From the NCBI GenBank assembly GCA_963733765.1, contig CAVTEI010000003.1, positions 2,976,001 through 3,040,000 on the forward strand: a DNA stretch of 64,000 nt. Reading direction: 5' to 3'. The number at the start of each line of letters is the position of its first letter. Positions within the stretch are counted from its first letter, which is position 1. Under the pieces are notes generated by a model. The model saw nothing but the letters and a program-made list of their open reading frames with translations, was not told the DNA's origin and searched no databases. Source of the DNA: DATKAS01 sp963733765. Lineage in GTDB: Bacteria; Actinomycetota; Acidimicrobiia; Acidimicrobiales; DATKAS01. Positions 18,614 to 28,602 of this stretch are shown here, in pieces. Position numbers and translations under genes: made by a program.

Positions 18614-21228
18614 CTACGCCGCGAGCTCGCGCAGCACCCGCCGTGTGAGTTCGATCGCGTCACCGAGGTCGAGCGCCTGCCCAGCCCGCACGGCGGCGTC
18701 GAACGCCGCGACGCCGAGGCGTCGGCGCGCGGCGAACAGCATCGCGGCCGCGACATCCTGGTCGTCGACAACGGGTACCAATCCGGCGTCAGAGAACAGC
18801 ATGTCGCCGCGCGTGTGGAGCGTCACTGCCGTGGCGTCGTCAGCGTCGGCCACCAACCGTCCCGCGACCATGAGGGAGAGCGCGACGAAGAGCGTGTTCC
18901 CGATTTGTGGTGCCAGGTCGAGACACGCGAGCTGGTTGGCGGCTGCGGAGCGAGTGTCGCCGCGAAGTAGCGCCGTTTCGGCGAGATTGGCGTAGACGGC
19001 CGCGATCTCACGGTCGCTTCCGAGGCGTCGCTCGACCTCGAGTCCGGCAATGAGGGCGTCCGCTGCCAGTTCGAGGTGGCCAGCTTCTGACGCGGCAATG
19101 GCCTTGAGGTTCAGCAGCCGTGCCTGTGCGAGATCAGAGCCCGGCAACGCCAGGGCGCGATCGGCCAGCGCCGAGAGCGGCGCCCGGGTCTCCCCGGTGC
19201 AACAGGGCGAGTCCAGCCGTGTTGGCGAGGATTCCCGCAGCCCAAGGCGGCTCGGCGAGCGTCTCACGTAGTGCCTTGGCCTCGCTGATCGCCGCATCGG
19301 TCGCGTCGAGGTCGCGGGATCGGCCGTAGAGTTTGGCGGCGCACACGAGCAGCCCGACGCGTGTCGGTGTCTCGGCGGTCAGGTCGCGCTGAAAGGAGAT
19401 CGCCGCTTCGATTCCCTCCTGTAGCGACTGGGTGATGTCGTGGTATTGCAGGATCGAGCTGGCAAGCAGCTGCGCGAGTTCGGCGTCGGTGGGAGCAAGC
19501 AGGGCGATTAACGCCCGCAGGTTGTCGATCTCGAGTGTCATCTCGCCGAGCCAGTAGTGCTCGACGTCGTGTTCCGGGCCGAGCCGATCGGCGTACACGT
19601 TGGCGACTCGTCGGGCCACGCCTGCCGTCTCTGAGCAGCTGTCGAGGCGGTCCCGGGCGAACCGCCGCACGATCGTCAGCATTCGGTAGCGGTTCTCGTC
19701 GGCTGCGACGTCCGCGACGACCAACGACTTGTCCATCAGCGACCACACCTGATCCGCCACTGCCAGGGGGTCGTCGGTGCGACCGCCTGCCGCCGCGGCG
19801 GCCGCGTCGAGCCCGAAGCCGCTAGCGAATACGCCGAGCCGGCGGAACACATCTTGTTCGACGCCGCTGAGGAGGTCGTAGCTCCACGCGAGCAGAGTCT
19901 CGAGCGAGAACTGACGTGCGGGAGCATCGCGGACCGGGCTACGGAGTATTGCCAAGCTGCGATCGAGACCGCCTCGGATTGCAGCCGGTGACATGACTCC
20001 GACGCGTGCGGCCGCGAGTTCGATCGCGAGCGGGAGACCGTCGAGATCGCGACAGATCGCGGTGACGTCGTCGAAGGTGGAGTCGTCGAGCGTAAACGAA
20101 TGCTGCGCTGCGGTCGCACGGTCGCGAAACAGCTCTGTCGCAGGTGAGAGGCTTCGCCCCTCATGCCCGGCCGCGTCGACGTGGAGGGGTGCGATCCGGA
20201 TTACGTGCTCGCCGGCAATCCCGAGCGGTTCGCGACTCGTAGCGACGAGAGCTGCGGTCGGCGCTTCCGCAAGCAGGGTTGACGCGAGTCGGCTCGTCGC
20301 GGCCGTGAGGTGCTCGCAGTTGTCGAGAATCAGCACGATCGGCGAAGCGCGCAACTGCCCGACGATCTCCCGCATCGGGTCGCCGTCGCCATCTGGCTCC
20401 CGGCGCGCGCCGAGCGCCGCCGCGACCGCGGGACAGAGGTGGGCGGGATCTCCGACCGGCGACAGGGCAGCCAGCCAGACGCCACCCTCCCAGTCGGGCG
20501 CGCACCGCAGGCCGAACTCCGTGACGAGCCGAGTCTTGCCAACCCCGCCCGGACCGAGCACCGTGACGATGCGGGCGGGTGCCACGTGCTCGACGAGCGC
20601 CGCGATCTCTGACTCGCGACCGAAGAACGGCGTCGCGGGTCGGACGAGGTTATGACCGGCCGCCGGGATCGCATGCGGCGCCGAGAACTCTGTCTGAAGG
20701 CCGGCTGTCGTGACTTGGAACAGCTCGACGCCACCGTCGAAGTCGCGCACGCGGAAGCTCCCGAGCGAGTCGAGCCGCATCGCGTCCGGCCGCGGCCCGA
20801 CAAGGTCAACCGTGAACTGCGATGCGATGATCTGATCGCCGTGCGCGGTAGAGACCACACGCGCCGCCTGGTGAACTGCGAGCGCAACGTAGTCACCATC
20901 GCGCGGCGCTGCGAGCCCCGAGTGCACTCCGATGCGCACGTGCAGTCGTGTGTTGTCGGGCCACGGCTCCACGGTGAGCAACTGTTGCGCGCGCACGCAG
21001 GCCACGAGAGCGGCCGTCGCGTCTCGAAACGCAACTAAGAAACGCGTCTCCCTGGGTCTTCACTTCGGCGCCGCCGTGTTCCTTCCAAGCCTGGCGGAGC
21101 AGTTCGTTGTGTCGCTCGAGGAGCGGCGGATATCGGTCCCCGAGGAGCCGGAAGATGCGAGTCGAACCTTCGATGTCGGTGAAGACGAACGTTACGACCC
21201 CAGACGGCAGTCCGGCGCGGCCAGGCAC
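18614..21228 (-). pseudogene. Adenylate cyclase - NB-ARC ATPase - TPR protein, two frameshifts
   Basis: Restoring two single-base indels (an extra base in the A-run 21040-21042, a missing base near 19178) gives an ~871-residue protein. It has an N-terminal class III cyclase domain with both metal aspartates (FVFTDIEGSTRIF, TQGDAF), although the usual Asn of the N-x-x-x-R pair is His. The ATPase domain has Walker A TVLGPGGVGKTRLV, Walker B IVLILDNCEHL, sensor VATSREPLGI and GLPLAIELAAARVG. The C-terminal half is TPR-like helices (AQARLLNLKAIAASEAGHLE). GTG 21228 starts it. It is closely related to the intact 875-residue gene at 32556-35183. These proteins are signalling or regulatory ATPases; the trigger is unknown. 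Confidence 0.82.
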
Positions 21229-21477
21229 GGCGAAATCATCGCGCGCGACCCTCCATGGCGTAACGGGCGCGGTTGACGATTTCGTGGTCGTGTTCCTTCA
21301 GCACGTCGTCCCGAGACGCGACCCGCGCTCATTTCGCAACACGCGGGTCCTTGATGTCAGCGCACCGCGCACCTCGAACCCGCGTGACAATGCCGAGCCC
21401 ACGCGCACGGACGACGAGCGTCGTCCTGTGCGGCTGGGCCGCCGTTTGCAATCACGCGCCCTACGGGGCATTCGGCG

Positions 21478-21526
21478 CGTTGACCTGCACTTGCGGGCGC
21501 TGAGGTGTGCAACTGACGAGGTCCCG
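21478..21526 (-). repeat. tRNA-Val-derived repeat copy C', left half
   Basis: TTGACCTGCACTTGCGGGCGCTGAGG matches the flank plus tRNA acceptor end of the other copies (CTGACCTGCATGAGTGGGCGCTGAGG in C). The remainder of the repeat is missing until 21727, where the distal tail resumes after a transposase fragment. Confidence 0.55.
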
Positions 21527-21727
21527 TTACACCCGAACCTGGGTCTTTTGTCGTAGCCGTTCGTAGGGGGTTTGGCCGCCGAGGCCGCCGTGGGGGCGGT
21601 CGTAGTTGTAGTAGTCCTCCCACTCGCGCAGCTTGTGGTTGAAGACTTTGGCGTCGTCGATCACGGTGCCGTCGAGGAGTCGGTAGAACTCTTCGGCGTC
21701 GATGCGATGCGATCGTTCGATGCTCCT
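21527..21727 (-). pseudogene. C-terminal fragment of an integrase-core (IS481-like) transposase
   Basis: On the minus strand the last ~66 residues of an rve-type transposase remain: SIERSHRIDAEEFYRLLDG, AKVFNHKLREWEDYYNYDRP and HGGLGGQTPYERLRQK. This covers the third catalytic region and the C-terminal motif of the family. The rest of the element, its terminal repeats and the first two acidic residues are absent. It lies exactly between the two halves of repeat copy C', so the insertion or a recombination split that repeat. Confidence 0.8.
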
Positions 21728-21770
21728 TTTCGCAGGTCGAGCGTGAGCGAAACACGCACAGTTAGAGGGT
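21727..21770 (-). repeat. tRNA-Val-derived repeat copy C', distal tail
   Basis: TTTCGCAGGTCGAGCGTGAGCGAAACACGCACAGTTAGAGGG matches the end of the conserved tail (TTTCCGCAGGTCGGCGCTGAGCGAAACGCGCACAGTTAGAGG) with a few changes. Confidence 0.65.
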
Positions 21771-21983
21771 CACAGAAGATGATTCCCAAAGCGCTCCTTC
21801 TCGCACTTCCTCCGCCCACCACCCCCGGAACTGCTCGACCGGTTGTCCGGCTCCATTCTGCGCTGCTATCGCGCGGGTGTCGCTCCGCAGCGCAGATCTC
21901 CGATCCGCGGTTGCCCAGGCGGGCGAGGAGGGGCAAGGAGTTGGACCGGGCTTGTCGCCGATGAGCGATGACGCCGAGGCACG

Positions 21984-23825
21984 TCAATCTGGCGGGGTGA
22001 GAAAACTGCCGCTTGGCGAGAGGACGTAGCCGGCCTTGATGAGGTAGTCGACTTCCCTCAGCACCATGCTGTTCACGCGGGCTTGGGAGATGGGGGTGGC
22101 GAGCAGGACCGGCTCACGTCTAGCGATCGTCCGGTCGAGGAACCGATAGTTGGCCGCCTCCATCTCCGCTTGCTGTGCCGGTGTCATGGGCTCGTCGGCG
22201 ACCGGGATCTTGAAACGTCGCGCGGCTGCGGACGACGACAACCAGTCGTAATCAGGATAGTTGCCCAAGATCGTGAAGCCGGGATCTCGGCACGCTGCCG
22301 CGACGGCGGCGCTAACTGAATCTCCCACGTTTGCACGTGGCGGGACTGCCGGGGACCACGATCATGTTGCCGCTGCACGCGGAAGGGATGCCGCTCACAA
22401 TGTCGTCGACCTCATCGGGTGACAGCAGTTTGTCGCCCTTGGCCACGTCGGCGGTTGGTGAGGCGTGGCGGTAGGCGGCGCGGCGGCTCAACGCTCCACC
22501 AAGCCCAAGCATGTAGCGTAGTGCCGCGGCCGAGCGACGACCTTGTCGATGCCTCGTGCTCGATTAGAAGGTGGAGGGCTTCCTGCGGAGTCGCGGCGTT
22601 GTCGATGCGCTCCCGAACTTCTGTCGGCATGTCGTCGGGCCGAATGGCTTCAAGCACGTAGCCCACGGCCTGCAACCCCGGCGCACCGCGACATCTGCAG
22701 TGCTTTCGTCCCAATCTTCATCGCCAGCTCCGTCGCCGCCTCGAAGCCGTCGAGCAGGGCGGTCAGCCGCTTGTCTCCGGCAGAGCCTTGCGTTCTCACA
22801 CGGTCCTCCGCCAATATACGCGTACCCTCCACCACGTGTCTCATCAACGGCGTGCCAGTCGCCGGCAAAGGTTCCACGCCGGGCGACGACGCCGCCGTAC
22901 TTGATCTGGTAGCCAGCCGGTCTCTGGCGAAGTAGTGCTCCCGGATCTGGGTCACCTCCCAATTCGGGTCGTCGCTCGGTCTCGTACACCTTGAATGACC
23001 GTGGGCGGTGACGTCAGATCAGTGACGGTGCCGTCCTTGCTCACGTGCCACTGCCGAAGGTCAGGTGTCAGCACCCACGTCCCGGTCTCATCTCGCTGAA
23101 TTGTGTTGCCGTCTGGTCAGAGGAAGGACGACCTGGTCCCGGGCTCAGCGACGTCTGGCGAACCGACTGCACGGACAGACGGCTCCGTGGGCGGTTCGGC
23201 CGCGGTGTTCTAGATGGCGACCGGCTCGGCTGTGGAATTGGCCTCATCCTCACGACCCGTGTCGCCGGTGACGTCGGCGTCCTCGACGTCTCCAGCGGGC
23301 CCGCCGGTTGCAGGACCGCGAGGCCCAGGCTGGCGAGGTCGCTGTCATCATCGGACGGTGGGTCCCAGTCGGTGCGAGGGGCGCGAAGTAGCTGTCGTCC
23401 TCTCCGGCCTGGTTGGGAGTCGTGTCGGTGGACTCCCTGAGGCCGAGAAAGGACTCCGCGGCGTCGGCCCCGGTTGCGTCGTCGGCATCCAAGTCCACAA
23501 GGGGGGCGAAGAAGCTGCCCTCGTCCGTCCGATTCTCACTTTGGTCGCCGCGTCCGTCCCGTTTGACGTCAGGCGCTGTGCCGTCGTCATCGGAATCCGA
23601 ATCCGTCAGATCGGCGAAGAAGCCGCCTCTTCGGACCCATCGGCGGCGTTGTCGTGCTCGTCGACTAGCTCGGCGAAGAACGACTCGCCGTGCCACCTCC
23701 TCGGTGGTGTCCACCTCGGAGTTGGTCGTGGCCTCGCTGGTGTCGAGGTCGTCGCCAGCTCAACGATCTGCCAACGGGGTCGGGAGGGTCAGGCGGGGGG
23801 AGAGGCTGCGATCGAAGACGCTCAC
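21984..23825 (-). pseudogene. Unrecognised acidic-repeat protein with C-terminal domain, multiply frameshifted
   Basis: I do not recognise the family. From a possible GTG 23825, eight bases after the preceding gene's stop, the pieces read: an acidic N-terminal part; four or five repeats of the form E-S-F-F-A-x-L-V-D-x-D (SFFAELVDEHDN, GFFADLTDSDSDD, SFFAPLVDLDADD, SYFAPL); an acidic linker; then a globular part (GTWVLTPDLRQWHVSKDG, RLTALLDGFEAATELAMKIG, IRPDDMPTEVRERIDNAATP). It ends with YRFLDRTIARREPVLLATPI and YLIKAGYVLSPSG. At least six frame changes are needed. It is last in a four-gene minus-strand series starting at 25089. Confidence 0.45.
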
Positions 23826-23832
23826 GGGTCCT

Positions 23833-24524
23833 TCAGCCAAGCGGATCGAAGTCGAGAAGTCCGGGGCCGATCACGAACAATGCAACGAAGCCGACAAAGA
23901 AACTGACTGCGAGGACCGCCACGATGTGGTGCTGCACAACCGCACGGGGGAGCAGGCCGTAAGTTGACCAACTGCTTCAGCTTCTGCCGGTGTCAGCCAC
24001 GGGGAACTGCACCCAGTGCCGGGTAAGAGGCCCCCGAATCTGCTTTCCTCGGAGCTGCACACGACGCGCCGGTGGGTTGCTCGTTTGGTCGCTGCACGTA
24101 CGCGAAAGGCCCAGACTGGGTGGGTCCCTGTCGAACCTCGAAACTCTCGGTGAAGCGGCGTACCGACTCGACGACGCCGACGATCCCGTCACCTGTCGGC
24201 GGGCAGTTCGGGAGACTGGTTGACGTAACGTCTGGCTCGGCGAGGGCTGGGACTTCGTCGGCGGCGCCGGAGCAGGCAGCGACAACGCGTCTAGCGCCGT
24301 CTGGCACTCGTGGGTTGGCTGTACGGCGAGCGCCTGCTCGAACCACTGTCGCGCCTGGCCTCGTCACCTCGCCGCAGCGCCAGTTCGCCGAGCCGATATG
24401 CACGTTGGCATGCCGGGATTGGCTGCGATGGCGTCGCGTATAGGTGCTCCGCTCGGTCGAGGTCGCCCGCCTGCAATGCCGCCTCCGCCGACTTGTACCA
24501 CTGATTTGCGGTGTCTTGGCCCAT
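23833..24524 (-). pseudogene. TPR protein with C-terminal membrane helix, frameshifted
   Basis: ATG 24524 opens ~90 residues of tetratricopeptide repeat: NQWYKSAEAALQAGDLDRAE, YRLGELALRRGDEAR, then after a frame change RQWFEQALAVQPTHECQTAL. A Pro/Ser-rich linker and a middle part (RRFTESFEVRQGPTQSGPFA) follow. The end is a membrane helix (HHIVAVLAVSFFVGFVALFV) with a short tail DFDPLG before TGA 23833-23835. At least three frame changes are needed. The gene starts three bases after the stop of the peptidoglycan-binding-like gene. A membrane-tethered cytoplasmic scaffold is the likely reading; function unknown. Confidence 0.5.
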
Positions 24525-24527
24525 GTT

Positions 24528-24947
24528 TCACCCCCGACAAGGGGAAGCCTCCAGGTTCAGCAACGCCGAGACAGAGCTAGCTGCGCGGAGTTCGTCGTAG
24601 GTGACCCGTCGACCCGGCCAGTTGGTGGCAATCCGCGGCTCGACTGGAAGGACAGGACAGCTTCCGCGGTCTCGGTCGAAACTTCCGTGACCGCGAGCGC
24701 AGTGAATCCCACCGGACAGCGGAGAAGCGTCTGGATCTCCTGCACAGTCGCTCCGGTGTCGCTGCTCGGCAACGATGACATCACCGCGGTTGTCGGCAAT
24801 CCGGTCGTAAAGCCTGCACGAAGACCGCGGCGGTGAGCACGAGTCCCACAGTAGGAGCGCTACGCCGGTCAGCAGGATCATTCGACGACGCCTCGCCGAC
24901 TGTTTCGTCGGCTTGTCCACCTGCTGCCAAGCGTTCGGATCGCTCAC
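24528..24947 (-). pseudogene. Membrane protein with peptidoglycan-binding-like domain, two compensating frameshifts
   Basis: The ~139-codon gene starts SDPNAWQQVDKPTKQ, followed by basic residues and one membrane helix (RMILLTGVALLL). The middle, read in another frame, resembles a PG_binding_1 domain: ATVQEIQTLLRCPVGFTALA, TETAEAVLSFQSSRGLPPTG. The original frame returns for VTYDELRAASSVSALLNLEA to the stop. A type II membrane protein with an extracytoplasmic wall-binding domain is inferred. It begins 10 bp after a 43-residue small gene. Confidence 0.45.
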
Positions 24948-24957
24948 TGTTGGCGGC

Positions 24958-25089
24958 TTAACAGGCGGCGAGTCTTAGCTGAGCGTCCTTCTGCATCTTC
25001 GCCCAGCCTCGTTGCGCCGTGAGTATCTGGTTGTCCAAACTCCGGCGAGCGAAGGACTTGCCGTGCGGCATACCTCCTGCATGTTTCAT
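24958..25089 (-). CDS. 43-residue hypothetical protein
   Basis: ATG 25089 has a textbook GGAGG five bases upstream (minus strand) and opens a 43-codon frame: a basic N-terminus, then SFARRSLDNQILTAQRGWAK and MQKDAQLRLAAC. No family is recognised. It heads the minus-strand series of the peptidoglycan-binding-like, TPR and acidic-repeat genes, all within a few bases of one another, so it is probably the first gene of that operon. Confidence 0.5.
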   Translation of the reverse strand: MKHAGGMPHGKSFARRSLDNQILTAQRGWAKMQKDAQLRLAAC

Positions 25090-25459
25090 GGCTACCTCCG
25101 TCGTCGACCACTTCACCGCCTCGCGGACTCCCCGATCGACGCCACACTGATCGTGCGCCGGGAGCTCCCCGCGCTCGACGCGCCGGGTAACAGACGTCTC
25201 ATGACGGTCGTCACAGCCAGCGTCGTGACGGAGATCCAGGCGTAGCACGCCTGACTCGCGAGCCGCCGGGTCCCCGCCAATCCGGGTCATCGTCCGACGC
25301 CGACAATGCGGCCGTCTCGTCGAGCATTACTTGAACCGCTGTGCCACGCACCCGGCGGTTGAGCATTTACCTGGAACGCGTCGCCGATGGTGCGTAGCTA
25401 GCGTCGCCTGGCAGCGCGACTCGCACTGAAACGGAGGCGCGTGAGCAGCGCTTGGGGCA
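25090..25459. other. Upstream region of the 25089 operon, no gene
   Basis: No convincing reading frame. A ~25 bp stretch at about 25369-25392 (GGAACGCGTCGCCGATGGTGCG) recurs at about 12482-12504 near repeat copy B. Confidence 0.35.
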
Positions 25460-25645
25460 AATGCTCTATGTAACGAGCGCTGTACTAGGGGGGACTATGG
25501 TAATCATGGCCTCTGACCTGCGGTTGTGGGCGCTGAGGGATTCGAACCCCCGACCCCCTCCTTGTAAGGCATCGGAGGCTGAACGCTGTGCTCACCCTCG
25601 TTTCCGCAGGTCGGCGCTGAGCGAAACCCGCACAGTTAGAGGTTG
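25460..25645 (-). repeat. tRNA-Val-derived att-like repeat, copy D
   Basis: Flank with GAGCGCTGT at 25485-25493 and GCCTCTGACCTGCGG, tRNA part from 25525, then tail (here GAACGCTGT at 25581) to TTAGAGGTTG at 25645. Confidence 0.8.
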
Positions 25646-25785
25646 GGGTCGAGCTCTACGCGTCGCGGCCGTCGCTGACGTACCTGCCGCTCCCCTAGTT
25701 ATCCCGCTCCACGACCCCGATGTCCGTTAGTTCCAGATTGCATGCGGAACCGGATCTCCGAGGCGCCGAGCGCCATGCGATGCAG

Positions 25786-26196
25786 CTAAACGGCCCCTTC
25801 GCGCGCGGCTCTTGTGCACACGCGCTGCCACAACACCTCATCGCCGAGCACGAGCGTGTCACCGCTCAGCCGGAAAGGCCGCGTGGGATCCATCGTCTCG
25901 AGGCCCGGCATGTTCGAGGCGACGACCGTCTGCTTGATCCGTCCGCGGATCCCGTCGGGCTCCTCCGCTCCTACCTCCAGAACAGCGAAGCGTCCGAAGT
26001 ACGAGTCGTATCGACCGGACCCGGAGACGCTGATCGACAACCAGCCCGACTCGTCGTAGACGACGAGTCCGTCGACGTCATCCCCATACGACGCAGACCA
26101 CGCATCATCTGTTGACACCCGATCGTCGTACCGGACGACGCGCCACGCACCGATCAGCTGGCGACGCACCTCCTCGAGATCGACCATCGAGCCCAC
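25786..26196 (-). CDS. Lipocalin-like domain protein
   Basis: A 136-residue protein (133 if ATG 26187 rather than GTG 26196 is used) with the lipocalin-like layout: LIGAWRVVRYDD at the N-terminus, the beta-strand segment GLVVYDESGWLSISVSGSGR, DSYFGRFAVLE, and the final strand TLVLGDEVLWQRVC. Members are small beta-barrels of mostly unknown ligand; the opening L-x-G-x-W-x-x-x-x is typical. It is divergent from the P450 gene. Confidence 0.65.
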   Translation of the reverse strand: MGSMVDLEEVRRQLIGAWRVVRYDDRVSTDDAWSASYGDDVDGLVVYDESGWLSISVSGSGRYDSYFGRFAVLEVGAEEPDGIRGRIKQTVVASNMPGLETMDPTRPFRLSGDTLVLGDEVLWQRVCTRAAREGAV

Positions 26197-26731
26197 GCCA
26201 GACCATTGTGTCTCAGTACCGATCGAAGCGGGCGATCACGCTGACGCGAGCGACGACTTCGCACCGATGGAACGAGCGCAGCGGTCGGGACGCCGTCCCA
26301 GCCCGGCTGGCGCCCCGGCCGCGCGACGAAGACAACACGCGGCCGCGCGGCCGACGGCACGCCTCGACTTTGGGCGCCCACCGTCGATGCCCGTCACGAC
26401 GGGCGCCGGCGACATAGGTGAGCGCGAACGGCGGAATCAGTTCGCGCCGTTTCTCAACCTGCTGAGGACTGGCTGAGGACTGGACACCCCACCCGAGCCA
26501 CGCCGACGACCAGCTCGCCCTACTCGCCACCGCCTACCCCGCCCTATTCAGTAGCGGTCTGATGTTGGGGTGGCGCGTCCGCGGAAGTGCCCTTCTGGCG
26601 CGGGGGACTTGTGCTTGTCGAAGGCCAAGTCATCCGAACCTGTCGACGGAGTGGCCGACAGGCAGGACGGACCGTCTCGGCGTGTCGGGTACTGTCGCTC
26701 CTCTGTCGCAGGTGAGGAGCGGGGGAGCGCG
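26197..26731. other. 535 bp without a recognisable gene
   Basis: Separates the lipocalin-like gene from the P450 gene. It holds a short direct duplication (GCTGAGGACTGG twice, around 26461-26484) and the P450 leader with a GGGGAG ribosome-binding site. Confidence 0.4.
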
Positions 26732-27967
26732 ATGGCAGGCGCCGGGGAGACGCGGAGCATCTTCACGGACGCGGGTGCGTACGCGGACCCGGATCGTTGG
26801 CATGTGCAGGCGGCGGCGCTCCACGCGAGGCCGGGACCGGTGCGCGTCACCGACACCGGGTTCGCTCCGTTCTGGGCGGTGGTCCATCACGCAGACGTTC
26901 GCGACGTGGAGCAGCGCAGCAACATCTTCAAGAACGCGCCGCATCCGATCTTGGTGCCCGGTGCCAACCGTGAAGGTGGTGGGCCGCCGGTCCGGAACCT
27001 CGTCGGCATGGACGACGACGAGCACCGGACCTACCGAGGGCTCATCGCGCCGTGGTTCCTGCCGTCCGCCCTCAAGAGGCGCAAGCGGGAGATCGAAGCG
27101 ATCGCCCAGGAGCGCATCGAAGCGCTCACTGTTGGCGACTCGCGGCTCGATTTCGCGAATGTGGTGTCGTGCGGCCTCCCACTCCGATTCATCAACGCCA
27201 CGCTCGGCATCCCGAGCGCAGACGACGCGCAGATCCATGGTTGGACGACCGAGCTGTTCGGCATCGACGACGCGACGGTCGCCGGCGCGGATCGGGAGGC
27301 GGCGCTCCAACGGGCCGTGAGCGCTCTGGGCGAGTACTTCATGGGCATGACAGCGCGGCTGCGCGCCCAGCCGGACGACACCTTGGGGTCGGTGCTCGCC
27401 AACGCCGAGGTCGACGGCCGGCCACTCGGGCCGGATCTCCTGGTGCCGTACTTCATCCTGCTATCCGCCGCTGGCCACGACACGGTGGCCACCGTGCTCG
27501 CCGGTGGGATCGAGGCCCTAGCGCGACATCCGGATCAACTCGCGCTGCTGCAGTCCGATCCGTCGTTGATCGGCAACGCTGTCGAGGAGATCATGCGGTG
27601 GGTCACGCCGACCAAGCACTTCATGCGGAACGCGACGTCGGCGACCACGGTCGGCGGCCACGACATCGAGTCGGGCGACTGGCTGCTGCTGTCGTTCGCC
27701 TCCGCGAACCGTGACGAGACGGTGTTCGACGAGCCGGCAAGCTTCGATGTCACGAGGGGAAACGCCAGAGAGCACCTCTCGTTCGGGATCGGTCCTCACC
27801 ACTGCATCGGCAGCGCCCTGGCCCGTCTCCAGCTCATGACCTTCTTCGAGAAGCTGCTCCCTCGGGTGCGTCTGCTCGAGCTCGACGGCGACGTCGAGTA
27901 CTCCCGGACCACCTTCGTGTCGACGTTCAGGCAGCTTCCCGTCCGCCTAGAAGTCGCCGCCCACTGA
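26732..27967 (+). CDS. Cytochrome P450
   Basis: A 411-residue soluble P450. The I-helix oxygen-binding motif is AGHDTV (residue ~246), the ExxR motif EEIMR (~286) and the heme-cysteine loop FGIGPHHCIGSALARLQ (Cys ~357). Substrate and redox partner are not encoded nearby; the ILLSAAGHDT and FMRNATSATTVGGHDI segments resemble bacterial steroid/terpene-type P450s, but this is weak. ATG 26732 is chosen because GGGGAG precedes it and alignment starts there. It is convergent with the DUF1330 gene, with 16 bp between the stops. Confidence 0.9.
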   Translation: MAGAGETRSIFTDAGAYADPDRWHVQAAALHARPGPVRVTDTGFAPFWAVVHHADVRDVEQRSNIFKNAPHPILVPGANREGGGPPVRNLVGMDDDEHRTYRGLIAPWFLPSALKRRKREIEAIAQERIEALTVGDSRLDFANVVSCGLPLRFINATLGIPSADDAQIHGWTTELFGIDDATVAGADREAALQRAVSALGEYFMGMTARLRAQPDDTLGSVLANAEVDGRPLGPDLLVPYFILLSAAGHDTVATVLAGGIEALARHPDQLALLQSDPSLIGNAVEEIMRWVTPTKHFMRNATSATTVGGHDIESGDWLLLSFASANRDETVFDEPASFDVTRGNAREHLSFGIGPHHCIGSALARLQLMTFFEKLLPRVRLLELDGDVEYSRTTFVSTFRQLPVRLEVAAH

Positions 27968-27983
27968 CGTGGGCGCGCCGCAG

Positions 27984-28271
27984 TCACACGCCGTCGACCG
28001 AGAAGGCGATCGTCCGGGACGAGGAGTAGCGGATCTTGGCGAGCTCCTGGTACTCCTCGTCGGCGTAGAAGCGCCGGATCGCCTCACCGTTGGGAAATCG
28101 AAACAAGATGACGCGGTGGGGCTCGAAATCTCCTTCGTGGACCACTGTCTCGCCTCCACGGGCCAGATACTCCCCGCCATGCCGAGCGACGAACTCGCCG
28201 ACCCGCTCACGGTAGGCAGCGAAGGTCGCCGGATCATGGACGTCGAGGTCGACGACGAGGTATGTGCTCAT
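27984..28271 (-). CDS. DUF1330 domain-containing protein
   Basis: A 95-residue member of the DUF1330 family (dimeric alpha-beta barrel). STYLVVDLDVHDPATFAAYR, the HGGEYLARGG strand-turn and RVILFRFPNGEAIRRFYADE cover the full domain. Function is unknown. ATG 28271 gives the normal family length; the upstream in-frame ATG adds 19 unrelated residues. Confidence 0.88.
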   Translation of the reverse strand: MSTYLVVDLDVHDPATFAAYRERVGEFVARHGGEYLARGGETVVHEGDFEPHRVILFRFPNGEAIRRFYADEEYQELAKIRYSSSRTIAFSVDGV

Positions 28272-28357
28272 CCCCGCCGGAGGGTACCGCGGGGCGGCTG
28301 CGATGTCCTCTCGGGTGATGAGACCCACTGCCGCGCTCGCCCCTCGACCCCTTCGCT

Positions 28358-28413
28358 GAGAGGTCGTGGAGCGCGGTCACACAGCTCGAGAAGTGTCTGC
28401 CGTGCCAGGACGC
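28358..28413. repeat. 56 bp dispersed repeat, copy 1
   Basis: GAGAGGTCGTGGAGC...CGTGCCAGGACGC is about 90% identical to 32455-32510. Translated on the minus strand both give SWHG(R/K)HFSSxVTxLHDLS, so it may be a remnant of a coding region. The surrounding 28272-28602 holds nothing else that I recognise. Confidence 0.55.
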
Positions 28414-28602
28414 GATCGACCAGGACGTGATCGACCTCCGGCCGGTACCCGCCCTCGAGCCCGGTGACTGACTACCCGAGCAATCGCCGGAGTCGTTGAT
28501 TGCGCCCGTGATTGTCGCCGCTTCATCGCCCCGACGCCGGAGCGACGCGACTGCATGAGCACCTTCGCACCCGAGTGTCCCGAAGCACGCCGGGACCGCG
28601 TC

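Noticed and set aside
23413..23967. Plus-strand frame over the acidic repeat region
   Set aside because: It yields Ser/Arg-rich low-complexity sequence without motifs, while the minus strand gives regular SFFAxLxD repeats.
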